Below, one piece after another: positions 1 through 8,802 of a stretch of DNA of 62,834 bases; the first letter of the stretch is position 1; each line of letters starts with the position of its first letter. Origin of the DNA: Methylococcus sp. (lineage in GTDB: Bacteria > Pseudomonadota > Gammaproteobacteria > Methylococcales > Methylococcaceae); assembly GCA_028688525.1 (NCBI GenBank), contig JAQTYA010000012.1:1-62834 (forward strand), given 5' to 3'. The position numbers were made by a program, and so were the translations under genes. Below the pieces are notes generated by a model that did not search any database, was not told the DNA's origin, and worked only from the letters and a program-made list of their open reading frames with translations.

Positions 1-2
1 AT

Positions 3-104
3 ATGAAGCGATTAGCCCTCGGCGCGTTGCGCCGCATTCAGAAATTACCCGAGCTGGTGAAGTCATTCTTTCGCCAGCCTGAATGCCAATACATCATTAG
101 GTGA
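3..104 (+). other. Possible C-terminal tail of a gene cut by the window edge
   Basis: A short frame is open from the left edge to a TGA at 102-104. It encodes a basic, helical-looking stretch that includes ALRRIQKLPELVKSFF. It may be the C-terminus of a larger gene such as a transposase, but I cannot identify it. The only in-window start is the ATG at 3, so length gives no support. No ribosome-binding site can be judged this close to the edge. Confidence 0.25.
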
Positions 105-135
105 CTCTACTTTCGAGAAGCTTAGTATGTAAAAA

Positions 136-786
136 TTACGGCAGCAGCACTTCTGCCATCCGGCGTGCGGAAAAGCCAAAGCCGATCGCAATAGCCCAGA
201 TGACACCGTGCAGGATGATGATGCCGCGGAAAATCGTTTGAAAGCGGGATTTTTTCAGCTTGTGGCGGTATTCCCTTTGGGCGATCAGTGCCCCCGGCCA
301 GCCGCCGAGCAGGGCGAAAAGATGCAGGTAGACTTCGGGGATCCGCCATTGGCCGACGATGGACGAGCGTTTGTCCAGGCCATAGAGGAATAGCGTGATG
401 GCGCTGATGAAGACGTACATGAAGAGCGGGATGGGATTGCCGACGCTCCACAGCATCCAGGTCGACAGCAGGAAAGGCAGGCCGATCACACCATTGATAT
501 AGGGCGATTGCTGCAAGGGTTTGACCTGGATCGGTCCGAAGCGCGGTGCCGCGTATTGCATGCCTTCGATAGAGGCGTGCCGGACGCGCTCCCGGCCGCT
601 GGCGTCGGTTTCGATCCGGTAATGTAGAACGTCGCCGATCTGGGGACGGCGGCTCATGCCCCGCTTGAAGGCGCTGATGTGGATGAAGAGGTCTTTGTTG
701 CCGACGAATGGGCGGATGAAGCCGAAGCCTTTCTCATCGCGCCATACCACCAATTCGCCGGCCTGGAATGGCGACAGCTTTGCCAT
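136..786 (-). CDS. Cold-shock domain / DUF1294 membrane protein
   Basis: A 216-aa protein. Residues about 9-75 form a cold-shock OB fold with the RNP1-like KGFGFI (19-24) and RNP2-like LFIHI (33-37) nucleic-acid-binding motifs. The C-terminal half has hydrophobic helices and the DUF1294 signature: YGLDKR near 130, GGWPGA near 160, then a basic QREYRHK segment. This CSD-DUF1294 fusion is a known proteobacterial architecture. It presumably places a nucleic-acid-binding domain at the inner membrane, but its role is unknown. The gene stands alone, about 95 bp downstream of the RND permease stop on the same strand. The ATG follows a purine-rich GACGGGG. Family assignment is firm, function is not. 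Confidence 0.85.
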   Translation of the reverse strand: MAKLSPFQAGELVVWRDEKGFGFIRPFVGNKDLFIHISAFKRGMSRRPQIGDVLHYRIETDASGRERVRHASIEGMQYAAPRFGPIQVKPLQQSPYINGVIGLPFLLSTWMLWSVGNPIPLFMYVFISAITLFLYGLDKRSSIVGQWRIPEVYLHLFALLGGWPGALIAQREYRHKLKKSRFQTIFRGIIILHGVIWAIAIGFGFSARRMAEVLLP

Positions 787-881
787 GGTTTGCCCCGTCC
801 CGATTGTTGTAGTTATAGGGTCCTTCCCGGCGGGCGGGAAGCGGAACTATTGTAATCGGTCGGGGGCGGGAAGAATCGGCG

Positions 882-3800
882 CTAGGCTTCCCGATTGATC
901 ATCCAGTACACGACCGGCACGACCCAGAGCGTGAACAGGGTGGATGCGAAGATACCGAAGATGAAGCTCCAGGCCAGGCCGGAGAAGATTGGGTCCAGGG
1001 TGATGACGAAGGAGCCGAACATGGCGGCCCCGGCGGTGAGGAAGATGGGCCTCAGACGAGTGGCGCCGGCTTCGACCAGAGCGTCGAACAGCGGTGTACC
1101 TTGACCCCGCAGGCGCTCGATGAAATCGATGAGAATGATGGAATTGCGCACCACGATGCCGGCCAGGGCGATCATGCCGATCATCCCGGTGGCGGTAAAC
1201 AGGATGGGATTGTCGTAGCCGGCCACCGGCGTAGTAAACAGCAGGTTCAGCAGCCAGAAGCCGGGCATGATGCCGATGATGGTCAGCGGAATCGCCACCA
1301 TGATGACCAGCGGCATGCCAAGCGATCCGGTCTGGGCCACCAGCAGCACGTAGATCATGACCAGCGCGGCGCCGAAGGCTGCGCCCAGGTCCCGGAATAC
1401 GTCGACGGTGATTTTCCACTCGCCCTCGCCAGCCAGATCGACTTTGTAACCCGCCGGCAGCGGCTTGGCTTCCTCGATGTCGCCCCAGTCCAGCACCGCC
1501 TCGACCGGGCTGCGGCCAGCCATCTCCGCAGTGACGTAATTCAGCCGGTGCAGATTCTTGTGGTAGATGGCTCGATCGGCCTGGTCCTCGGTCATTGCGC
1601 CCAGTTCGCCCAGCGGCACCAGATGGCCATCCATGCCGCGTACCTTCAGGCTCATGAGTTCCGCCATCGAGGAACGCTCGGCGCGCGGCAGACGGACGAG
1701 GATGTCCAGCGGCTCGCGCTCGTCCGGGACATGCACGGTGCCGGCGGACCTCCCTGCCATTGCGGTCTGCAGCGCGTCGGTCAGCGCCGCCACATTGAGG
1801 CCGTTGAGCGCCGCCTTGTCGCGGTCCACCCGGTAGCGGATCAGGGTCTTGGGCTCGTCCACCAGATCGTCCACGTCGACCATGCCGGCGATGCCGGCGA
1901 TGCCGTCCCGCACTCGTTCGGTCACCCGGTCCAGCTCGGAAGGTTCGGCATCCAACGGGCCGTAGACTTCGGCGACGAAGGTCGAGAGCACCGGCGGCCC
2001 GGGCGGCGTTTCGACGATCTTAGCCTTGGCCCCGAAGCGCGCGGCGATGCGCTCCACGTCCGGACGTATCCGCAGTGCAATTTCGTGCGACTGCTGCTCG
2101 CGCCGCTCCTTCGGCAGCAGGCTGATGCGGATGTCGCCGGCGTAGCCGCCGCGGCGCAGGTAGTAATGCCGCACCATGCCGTTGAAATCCATGGGCGAAG
2201 CGAGACCCACGTAGGTCTCGAAATCGGTGACTTCGTTGACCCGCGCCAAGTAGTCTCCGAGCGCCCGCGCCACCGCATCGGTGCGTTCTAGGCTGGCGTC
2301 GCGGGGCATGTCTATCACCAGCTGCAGTTCGTTCTTGTTGTCGAAAGGCAGTAGCTTCAGCGGGACGGCACGGGTCACGGCGAGCAGGCTCGACGCTACC
2401 AGGGCGCCAACCATGAGCCAGATGAACAGCTTGGCGCGTCCGGGTTTCAACACCAGCGCGCCCAGGGTGCGGCGGTAGAACTTGTAAATCGTGCTGTCTT
2501 GCAGGGAATACGCAGCCTCTCCGGTACCGTATTCGCTCTTCAGCAGGTAGTAGCTAGCCCAGGGGGTGACAGTGAAAGCAACCAGCAGCGACATCAGCAT
2601 GGCGATCGGCACGTTGAACGCCATCGGCCCCATGTAAGGTCCCATCATGCCGGTGATGAAGAACATTGGCAGGAACGAGACGATGACGGTAAAGGTCGCG
2701 AAGATGGTCGGAGGACGCACCTCGTCGACCGCCGTGATCGCGGCCTCCAGGGGCGATTCGCGCCGCAGCTTGAAGTGGCGGTAGATGTTCTCGACGTCGA
2801 CGATGGGATCGTCCACCAGAAGGCCCAACGACAGGATCAAGGCAAACAGCGTCACCCGGTTGATGGTGTAGCCGAAAATCAGATCGAACAGCAGGGTGAT
2901 GCCGAGGGTCATCGGCACCGCCAGCGCCACGATGAATGCCTCCTTCGGCCCCAGGGCGAAAGCCAGCAGCACGATGATGGTGGCGATGGCGATGAAGAGA
3001 TGCTTCACCAGTTCGTTGACCTTGTGGTTCGCGGTTTCGCCGTAATCGCGCGAGATCGTCACGGTAACGTCTTCCGGAATCAGCGTGCCGTAAAGGCCCT
3101 CCACAGCCTCGATGACGTGCTCGCTCACGCTTACCGCATTGGCGCCGCGGCGCTTGGCGACGGCCAGGGTTACGGCCTGGCGCTCCTCTCCGGGCTGGGC
3201 GCTTGTGGTGAGCGGTGCCGAACCAGCGGCGGTTTGGCCAACCGACTTGCTCTCCGCCGCCGCGGCGCCGAAGCCGATGCGGGTATAGCTTTCGACTTCG
3301 GCTGGCCCGTCGATCACCTCCGCCACCTCGCTCAAGCGCACCACCCGCCCGTCGCGCTGGCCTACCGCGGTGTCGGCAACTTCACCGGCGGAAGCGTAAT
3401 GTGGGCCGGCTTCTAGGTCGACGCTGCGATTGGCGCGGTCGAAACTGCCCGCCTGCAATTTGACGTTGGCGCCCCGCAAAGCCTGGATCAGTCCGCCGAT
3501 GTCCAACCCGTGCGCCGCCAGCCGCGCCGGATCGGGATGAATCCGCACCGCCCGGCGCTGGCCGCCGACCACGAAAATCCGTCCGGTATCCTCCACCGCG
3601 CTGAGTTTGTCCTTCATCTCGTCGGCCAGGCGCCGGAGCACCGCGCCGTCGTACAGCGGATTGGGCGAAGACAGGGTGAAAGTGAGAATGGGCACGTCGT
3701 CGATCTCGACCGGTTTGACCAACCAAGACTCGACGATGGACGGAATGACGTCCTTGTTCGACATCAGCTTGTTCCAAACCTTGACCAGGCTGTCCTCGCG

Positions 3801-4130
3801 GTCCTCGCCAACGTAGAAGCGCACCGTTACCATGGCCTCGCCGGCACGGGAGGCGGAATAAACGTACTCCACGCCGTCGACCTCCCGCAGCCGCGTCTCC
3901 AGCGGGGTCGCCACCAGCTTCTCGACTTCCTCGGCGGAAGCTCCAGGGGCGCTAACGAAAACGTCCGCCACCGGCACCACAATCTGCGGCTCTTCTTCCC
4001 GCGGCGTCAGCAACAAGGCCGCCGCGCCGAGCAGGAAGGAGGCGATGAGGAAAACCAGGGACAGCTTGGAGGTAATGAAGACGCGGACGATCGCCGCGGT
4101 CACGCCCCGTTCGTCGTTGGGTTTGTCCAT
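882..4130 (-). CDS. RND efflux permease (AcrB/D/F superfamily)
   Basis: A 1082-aa inner-membrane proton/drug antiporter of the usual RND length. It has an N-terminal transmembrane helix, two large periplasmic loops and two blocks of TM helices ending in GIFASTLFTLWVVPVVYW. The TM4 motif reads LGLLVDDPIVDVEN near residue 437. It keeps the paired Asp of the proton relay but has Pro and Asp where AcrB-type pumps have VDDAIVVVEN. The gene is last in the operon tolC-like, MFP, permease, starting 17 bp after the adaptor. The substrate is unknown. The operon diverges from sqr, which suggests a sulfur or redox stress link. Overall the sequence is more like the divergent heavy-metal/unknown RND branch than classical AcrB. 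Confidence 0.92.
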   Translation of the reverse strand: MDKPNDERGVTAAIVRVFITSKLSLVFLIASFLLGAAALLLTPREEEPQIVVPVADVFVSAPGASAEEVEKLVATPLETRLREVDGVEYVYSASRAGEAMVTVRFYVGEDREDSLVKVWNKLMSNKDVIPSIVESWLVKPVEIDDVPILTFTLSSPNPLYDGAVLRRLADEMKDKLSAVEDTGRIFVVGGQRRAVRIHPDPARLAAHGLDIGGLIQALRGANVKLQAGSFDRANRSVDLEAGPHYASAGEVADTAVGQRDGRVVRLSEVAEVIDGPAEVESYTRIGFGAAAAESKSVGQTAAGSAPLTTSAQPGEERQAVTLAVAKRRGANAVSVSEHVIEAVEGLYGTLIPEDVTVTISRDYGETANHKVNELVKHLFIAIATIIVLLAFALGPKEAFIVALAVPMTLGITLLFDLIFGYTINRVTLFALILSLGLLVDDPIVDVENIYRHFKLRRESPLEAAITAVDEVRPPTIFATFTVIVSFLPMFFITGMMGPYMGPMAFNVPIAMLMSLLVAFTVTPWASYYLLKSEYGTGEAAYSLQDSTIYKFYRRTLGALVLKPGRAKLFIWLMVGALVASSLLAVTRAVPLKLLPFDNKNELQLVIDMPRDASLERTDAVARALGDYLARVNEVTDFETYVGLASPMDFNGMVRHYYLRRGGYAGDIRISLLPKERREQQSHEIALRIRPDVERIAARFGAKAKIVETPPGPPVLSTFVAEVYGPLDAEPSELDRVTERVRDGIAGIAGMVDVDDLVDEPKTLIRYRVDRDKAALNGLNVAALTDALQTAMAGRSAGTVHVPDEREPLDILVRLPRAERSSMAELMSLKVRGMDGHLVPLGELGAMTEDQADRAIYHKNLHRLNYVTAEMAGRSPVEAVLDWGDIEEAKPLPAGYKVDLAGEGEWKITVDVFRDLGAAFGAALVMIYVLLVAQTGSLGMPLVIMVAIPLTIIGIMPGFWLLNLLFTTPVAGYDNPILFTATGMIGMIALAGIVVRNSIILIDFIERLRGQGTPLFDALVEAGATRLRPIFLTAGAAMFGSFVITLDPIFSGLAWSFIFGIFASTLFTLWVVPVVYWMINREA

Positions 4131-4147
4131 ACGGTTCTCCGGGGCGG

Positions 4148-5227
4148 TCAGGGGCTAGCCATCTGGACGGTATCGCCCGGTTCCAGCCCGGACAGGACTT
4201 CGAGCTGGCCGTCTTGGGTCCGGCCGGTACGGATGTGCCGCAGCACGGCACGGCCCTGCTCGACGACGCGAACGCTCTCGATCTGGCCAATGCGCGTTAC
4301 GGCAGCTTCGGGAATCAGCAAGACCTCGCGCCGGCCGCAGGGCAGCGCCACGCTGGCATAGGCGCCCGGCTGCCAGGCAGCGGCATCCGGCAAGCGCGCC
4401 TTGAACCATACCGTGCGCGTGGCGGGGTCGGCGGCGGGGGCGATTTCGTCGAGCTCGACGGTATAGGCCTGTTCCGGTGTGCCGCCCTTTGCCGTCAGCG
4501 AGGCTCCGCCCCGCAGGGCGCCGGCGCAGCGCTCGGCGACGGCGCCCTCGATCCGCAGCCGGCCGCTTTCCTGCACCGTCAGCACCGGCATGCCAGGCAT
4601 GGCAGTGTCGCCCCGGTCGAGTTCGCGCGACACCACCGTACCGTCGACCGGAGACTTCAGTTCGGTTTCGCCGAACACCGACCCGGCCTCGGCGATCGCA
4701 TCCTGCGCCGCCTTGACCTGGGCATTCGCTGCGCGGGCGGCAGCCTGGGCGGTTTCCAGGGTTTGGCGAGTGGCCGCTTCCTTGGCGTAGAGGCTTTCGC
4801 TGCGGATCAACTCGGTGCGGGCCCGGATCGCCTCCGCTTCGGCGCCCGCCAGTTGCGCCCTGGCCTGACCGAGCCGGGCCCCCAATTCCTTCGCCTCCAG
4901 CCGCGCTACCACCTCGCCGCGCTGCACGCCATCGCCGACCTTGCGGGTAATCTCAACCACACGTCCGGCAACTTTCGGCGAAATGCGGGCGACGATCCGG
5001 GCCGCTACGGTAGCCGGCCAGACGGTCGTGTCCGCAATGGTTTGCAGCGACAGCGTCACGGTTTCTCCGATCGCCCCGCTCTTCTGTTCCTCGGCCTGAA
5101 GCCCCGGAACCGCTTTCCCGACGAAGCCGCCTTCCATCCAGACCAGCATCAGGACCAGGGCCGATACGGCGGCGGCGCCGTACAGCAGCGTCTTGCGGGA
5201 ATTCGAACCATGCGCTTCAGCGTGCAT
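4148..5227 (-). CDS. RND periplasmic adaptor subunit (membrane fusion protein)
   Basis: A 359-aa HlyD/AcrA-type adaptor joining the RND permease to the TolC-like channel. An N-terminal signal anchor covers residues about 13-30. Next comes a barrel-sandwich half motif (ISPKVAGRVVEITRKVGDGV), then an Ala/Glu-rich alpha-hairpin coiled coil at about 100-170. The second lipoyl half contains SPVDGTVVSRELDRGD. The C-terminal beta-barrel and membrane-proximal domain end in LSGLEPGDTV. It lies 22 bp downstream of the outer-membrane component and 17 bp upstream of the permease, so the three are almost certainly one transcript. A weak AAGGAAC ribosome-binding site precedes the ATG. Confidence 0.9.
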   Translation of the reverse strand: MHAEAHGSNSRKTLLYGAAAVSALVLMLVWMEGGFVGKAVPGLQAEEQKSGAIGETVTLSLQTIADTTVWPATVAARIVARISPKVAGRVVEITRKVGDGVQRGEVVARLEAKELGARLGQARAQLAGAEAEAIRARTELIRSESLYAKEAATRQTLETAQAAARAANAQVKAAQDAIAEAGSVFGETELKSPVDGTVVSRELDRGDTAMPGMPVLTVQESGRLRIEGAVAERCAGALRGGASLTAKGGTPEQAYTVELDEIAPAADPATRTVWFKARLPDAAAWQPGAYASVALPCGRREVLLIPEAAVTRIGQIESVRVVEQGRAVLRHIRTGRTQDGQLEVLSGLEPGDTVQMASP

Positions 5228-5249
5228 TGCTTTGTTCCTTATATCTTGT

Positions 5250-6620
5250 CTAGCGCCAAAAACCGGATGCCTTTTTCAGATTCGCCGCCGCCACTTCGAC
5301 GGCATAGCGGGCGGCAATGGCGCGGGTCTGGGCCTGAGCCCGGTCGGCTTCGGCTTCGAGGTAGCGCGTCACCGTCGCCGCCCCTTCCCGGTATTGTTCG
5401 TGCACCAGCCGCAGCGCTTCTTCCGCCGACTTAGCGCCGGATTCCGCCGTGTCCTGCCGCGACAAGGCCTCGTTGAGTTGCAGATAGGCCTTGCGCACTT
5501 CTTCCTCGACTTCCAGCCGGGAACGGGTCTCCAAGGCCTGAGCTTCATTCAGACGCTTCTCCGCGGCGGAAATCCGGGCCGAGATCGCGCCGCCGGCGAA
5601 CAAATCCAGCTCGGCATTGACGCCCAGGGTGACGTTTTCCTGGGCGGTCGAGAACCCCGGCGTCCGGCTGTTCTGCCCGTAGGCGGCGAAGGCGTTGACC
5701 CGGGGCAGCCGTGCGCCCTTCTCCATGTCGAGTTCGTGCTGGCGCATGGCTACCTGATTAGTCGCCGCCTGCATTTCCGGTCTCTGGGTCATGGCCTGGG
5801 CCAGCACTTTGTCCACGCCGTCCCGCGCCACCGTTTCCTTATCCACCGGGTCCACCGCGTCCAGCGCAGCCGTCGACTCGCCGCCGAGCAGAGTCTTGAT
5901 GGCGGCGCGGGAGAGTTCCACAGAATTCAGCGCATGGGTTTCGTTTTCGCGGGACTGGGCCAGCCGGACTTCCAGCGAGAGCACGTCGGACTTGAGGCTA
6001 GAACCGGCCTGATGCCGGTGGCGTGTGTGTTCGAGTTCGCTGGTGACCGCCTCCACGGATTTCTTCGAGACCTCGACCTGCCGCGGCGCTTCGAGCAAAG
6101 CGTAATAGGCCGCGGTCACTGCCGCCGCTAATTGATTGCGCAGCGCAGAATGTTCCAGCTCGGCGACTTCGACGCCCAGTTCGGCCGCCTTCTTGCGGTA
6201 ATAATCTTGCCCGCCGCGGAACACCGACCAGGTCGTGAACACCTCCGGGCGGAAGTTCTCGACATAGCCCGGATGGTTGATGTTCATGTCGAAATTGAAA
6301 CGGCGCTGAGCCACGACATAGGAGAACGCCAAGGCGGGGTTGTCCGAATAGTCGTAACCGACGCGGGCGGTGAGACGAGGATAGAAGGCGGCAGCGGCCT
6401 CCTCCACGCTGGCCTGGGCCTGGCCGAGCCGGGCCTCGGCGGCATGGATGTCAGGGTTCTTTTCCCAGGCCAGTTCGATAGCCTGCTGCAGGGTCAGCCT
6501 CAACTTGCCGGTATCGGCGGCCCCAGCCCGCGGCCCCACTAACGCCAGGACGACGAACGGGACGAAGACCGGAGAGAACCGCATCCGGAAACGAGCAGAC
6601 CTGACTTCTATCGAATTCAT
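5250..6620 (-). CDS. TolC-family outer membrane efflux protein
   Basis: The outer-membrane channel of the same tripartite pump. From the ATG at 6620 it is 456 aa, with a hydrophobic signal segment (FSPVFVPFVVLALVGPRAGA) followed by the OEP repeat structure: LQQAIELAWEKNPDIHAAEARL at the start and long Ala/Glu-rich helices to the end. The frame is open further upstream to 6767. I prefer 6620 because a signal peptide follows directly and the longer N-terminus would overlap the promoter and operator at 6739-6767. An ATG at 6584 is a second option. It is the first gene of the operon and divergent from sqr. Confidence 0.88.
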   Translation of the reverse strand: MNSIEVRSARFRMRFSPVFVPFVVLALVGPRAGAADTGKLRLTLQQAIELAWEKNPDIHAAEARLGQAQASVEEAAAAFYPRLTARVGYDYSDNPALAFSYVVAQRRFNFDMNINHPGYVENFRPEVFTTWSVFRGGQDYYRKKAAELGVEVAELEHSALRNQLAAAVTAAYYALLEAPRQVEVSKKSVEAVTSELEHTRHRHQAGSSLKSDVLSLEVRLAQSRENETHALNSVELSRAAIKTLLGGESTAALDAVDPVDKETVARDGVDKVLAQAMTQRPEMQAATNQVAMRQHELDMEKGARLPRVNAFAAYGQNSRTPGFSTAQENVTLGVNAELDLFAGGAISARISAAEKRLNEAQALETRSRLEVEEEVRKAYLQLNEALSRQDTAESGAKSAEEALRLVHEQYREGAATVTRYLEAEADRAQAQTRAIAARYAVEVAAANLKKASGFWR

Positions 6621-6738
6621 AGGCGCGACGCTGCGTGTCGATGTAAACGGTTCCCCCACGGGAAACTCGCTTTTCATGATAGCCAGTTCCATGGCGTGGA
6701 ACCACCGAGCCCAGTCATGTCTCCCAGGCTTGAGATGA

Positions 6739-6767
6739 ATGTTAGCATTTGCTAATATTATCGACAA
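6739..6767 (-). promoter_or_regulatory. Candidate promoter of the tolC-MFP-RND operon with embedded palindromic operator
   Basis: On the minus strand a -35-like TTGTCG (6762-6767) and a -10-like TAACAT (6739-6744) are separated by 17 bp. The spacer region overlaps a perfect inverted repeat, TTAGCA-TT-TGCTAA (6742-6755). An operator in the spacer is a classic repressor position. The site lies 120 bp upstream of the TolC start and 114 bp upstream of the sqr start, so it could control both. TTAG-N6-CTAA palindromes are reminiscent of ArsR/SmtB-type sites, but no regulator gene is adjacent. Promoter function is inferred from sequence only. Confidence 0.5.
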
Positions 6768-6868
6768 GCGATCGGTACGCGCGCAAAATCATTTAAGCTC
6801 GATCGTAGACAGCGTTGAAAAAACAACACTATCAATCACGCAGGCAAACTGCGCTGGAGGAAAACGCA

Positions 6869-8143
6869 ATGGCTCGAATCGTCATACTCGGCGCCGGCAT
6901 CGGCGGCATCCCCATGGCTCTGGAAATGAAGCACCTCGCCCGTAAGAAGCAGGACGAGGTTGTGGTCATCTCCGACAGCCCCACCTTCCATTTCGTGCCT
7001 TCGAATCCCTGGGTCGCGGTCGGCTGGCGAAAACCGGAAGACATCAAGGTTGAACTCGCCCCCATGCTGAAGAAGCGCAAGATCGAGTTTATCCAGCAGA
7101 AGGCCGCCAAGGTCGATCCGGCCAACAACCGCATCGAACTGGCCAACGGCGAGTCGGTCGCTTACGACTTCCTGGTCATCGCAACCGGCCCGCGCCTGGC
7201 CTTCGACGAAGTGCCCGGCTTCGGCCCGCACGGCCACACCCAGTCGGTCTGCCATGTCGACCACGCCGCCGAAGCCCTGGAGTTCTGGGACAGCTTCGTC
7301 AACGACCCCGGCCCGGTCGTGGTCGGCTCGGTGCAGGGCGCCTCCTGCTTCGGCCCTGCCTACGAATACGCCTTTATCGCCGATACCGACCTGCGTCGGC
7401 GCAAGATCCGCGACAAGGTGCCGATGACCTTCGTCACCTCCGAACCCTATATCGGCCACCTCGGCCTGGGCGGGGTGGGCGACTCCAAGGGTCTGCTGGA
7501 AAGCGAGATGCGCGACCGCCACATCAAATGGATCACCAACGCCAAGGTCGACAAGATCGAGGACGGCAAGATGTTCGTTACCGAAGTCGACGACGAAGGC
7601 AAGGAAAAGAAGAAGCACGAACTGCCGTTCAAGCACAGCATGATGATTCCGGCCTTCACCGGCATCGACGCGGTGCGCGGCATCGAGGGCCTGGTCAACC
7701 CGCGCGGCTTCGTCCTAGTCGATGAGCACCAGCGCAACCCCACGTTCAAAAACGTCTACTCGGTCGGCGTGTGCATCGCCATTCCGCCGCTGGAACAGAC
7801 CCCGGTGCCCACCGGCGTGCCCAAGACTGGCTACATGATCGAATCCATGGTCACCGCCACAGCGCACAACATCCGAGAGCAGCTGGACGGCAAGGAGCCC
7901 AGCTTCAAAGGCACCTGGGCCGCGCTGTGCCTGGCGGACATGGGAGATACCGGCGCCGCCTTCATTGCCCAGCCGCAGATCCCACCGCGCAACGTCACTT
8001 GGGCCAAGAAGGGGCGTTGGGTACATCTAGCCAAGATCGCCTTCGAAAAGTACTTCATCCGCAAGGTGAGAAAAGGCATCAGCGAGCCCATCTACGAACG
8101 CTTAGGCCTCAAGGCCCTGGGCATCGTCCGCTTGAAGAACTAA
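6869..8143 (+). CDS. sqr: Sulfide:quinone oxidoreductase
   Basis: A 424-aa FAD-dependent enzyme that oxidises sulfide to (poly)sulfur and passes electrons to the membrane quinone pool. The N-terminus is a Rossmann FAD site (ILGAGIGGIPMALEMK). Cysteines fall at 128, 160 and 354, matching the three catalytic cysteines of Acidithiobacillus-type SQR (128, 160, 356). Most other pyridine-nucleotide reductases lack this set. The basic amphipathic C-terminus (KIAFEKYFIRKVRK) suits monotopic membrane binding. The ATG at 6869 follows a GGAGG at 6856-6860 and is preferred over the in-frame ATG at 6815. The gene is divergent from an RND efflux operon and 54 bp upstream of moaB, with a hairpin between. 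Confidence 0.93.
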   Translation: MARIVILGAGIGGIPMALEMKHLARKKQDEVVVISDSPTFHFVPSNPWVAVGWRKPEDIKVELAPMLKKRKIEFIQQKAAKVDPANNRIELANGESVAYDFLVIATGPRLAFDEVPGFGPHGHTQSVCHVDHAAEALEFWDSFVNDPGPVVVGSVQGASCFGPAYEYAFIADTDLRRRKIRDKVPMTFVTSEPYIGHLGLGGVGDSKGLLESEMRDRHIKWITNAKVDKIEDGKMFVTEVDDEGKEKKKHELPFKHSMMIPAFTGIDAVRGIEGLVNPRGFVLVDEHQRNPTFKNVYSVGVCIAIPPLEQTPVPTGVPKTGYMIESMVTATAHNIREQLDGKEPSFKGTWAALCLADMGDTGAAFIAQPQIPPRNVTWAKKGRWVHLAKIAFEKYFIRKVRKGISEPIYERLGLKALGIVRLKN

Positions 8144-8154
8144 GCTATCGGTCC

Positions 8155-8179
8155 GGCGCCCGTGCCTCGTGCGGGCGCC
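8155..8179 (+). terminator. GC-rich hairpin between sqr and moaB
   Basis: GGCGCCCG (8155-8162) pairs perfectly with CGGGCGCC (8172-8179) around a 9-nt loop, just after the sqr stop. No T-tract follows, so it may be an attenuator or mRNA-stabilising stem rather than a full intrinsic terminator. Confidence 0.45.
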
Positions 8180-8197
8180 CCAGCCCGGACCTTGCCC

Positions 8198-8719
8198 ATG
8201 ACTTCCGACCGCACATTCCTCCCCCTCGACATCGCCGTACTCACAGTTTCCGACACCCGTACCGAAGAGGACGATACCTCCGGCAGAATCCTCGCCGAAC
8301 GCTTGACCGAAGCCGGCCATCGCCTGGCGGAGAAAGCCATCGTGCCGGACGATATCTACCGCATCCGGGCGGTAGTCTCGCGCTGGATCGCCGATCCCGG
8401 AATCCAGGCCGTCATCAGCACCGGCGGCACCGGCGTCACCGGACGCGACGGTACCCCCGAGGCCGTCTCCGTGCTGTTCGACAAGACCCTGGACGGCTTC
8501 GGCGAAGTCTTCCGCGCCGTGTCCTACCAGGAAATCGGCACCTCTACCATCCAATCGCGCGCCATCGCCGGCGTCGCCAACGGCACCTATGTCTTCGCCC
8601 TGCCCGGTTCCTCCGGCGCCTGCCGCACCGCTTGGGACAAGCTGATCCGCCAACAACTGGACAACCGTACCCGTCCTTGCAATCTCGCCGAGCTGATTCC
8701 GCGGCTGGGCGAAAAATAG
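8198..8719 (+). CDS. moaB: Molybdenum cofactor biosynthesis protein MoaB
   Basis: A 173-aa MoaB/Mog-fold protein, cytoplasmic, involved in molybdopterin adenylylation or handling during Moco synthesis. The family motifs are AVLTVSDTRTEEDDTSG near the N-terminus, the molybdopterin-binding STGGTGVTGRDGTPEAV, and ALPGSSGACRTAWDKL near the end. Length and motif order are standard. The start at 8198 (MTSDRTF) is preferred over the in-frame ATG at 8162, because the longer N-terminus lies in the hairpin downstream of sqr. A Moco client (msrP) lies at the far end of this window, but no other Moco gene is adjacent. Confidence 0.92.
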   Translation: MTSDRTFLPLDIAVLTVSDTRTEEDDTSGRILAERLTEAGHRLAEKAIVPDDIYRIRAVVSRWIADPGIQAVISTGGTGVTGRDGTPEAVSVLFDKTLDGFGEVFRAVSYQEIGTSTIQSRAIAGVANGTYVFALPGSSGACRTAWDKLIRQQLDNRTRPCNLAELIPRLGEK

Positions 8720-8802
8720 CCGGAAAACCGGGTGCCCGGCGCCTGATAAATATCCCGCAAGCCTACTCCGTTTCCACAGCCTCTCCCTAGCTGTCCCTCC
8801 GC

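Noticed and set aside
1101..2291. Long plus-strand frame (396 codons) opposite the RND permease
   Set aside because: It is the antisense of a clear RND gene, rich in His/Gln/Arg and with no family motif. High GC makes such shadow frames common.
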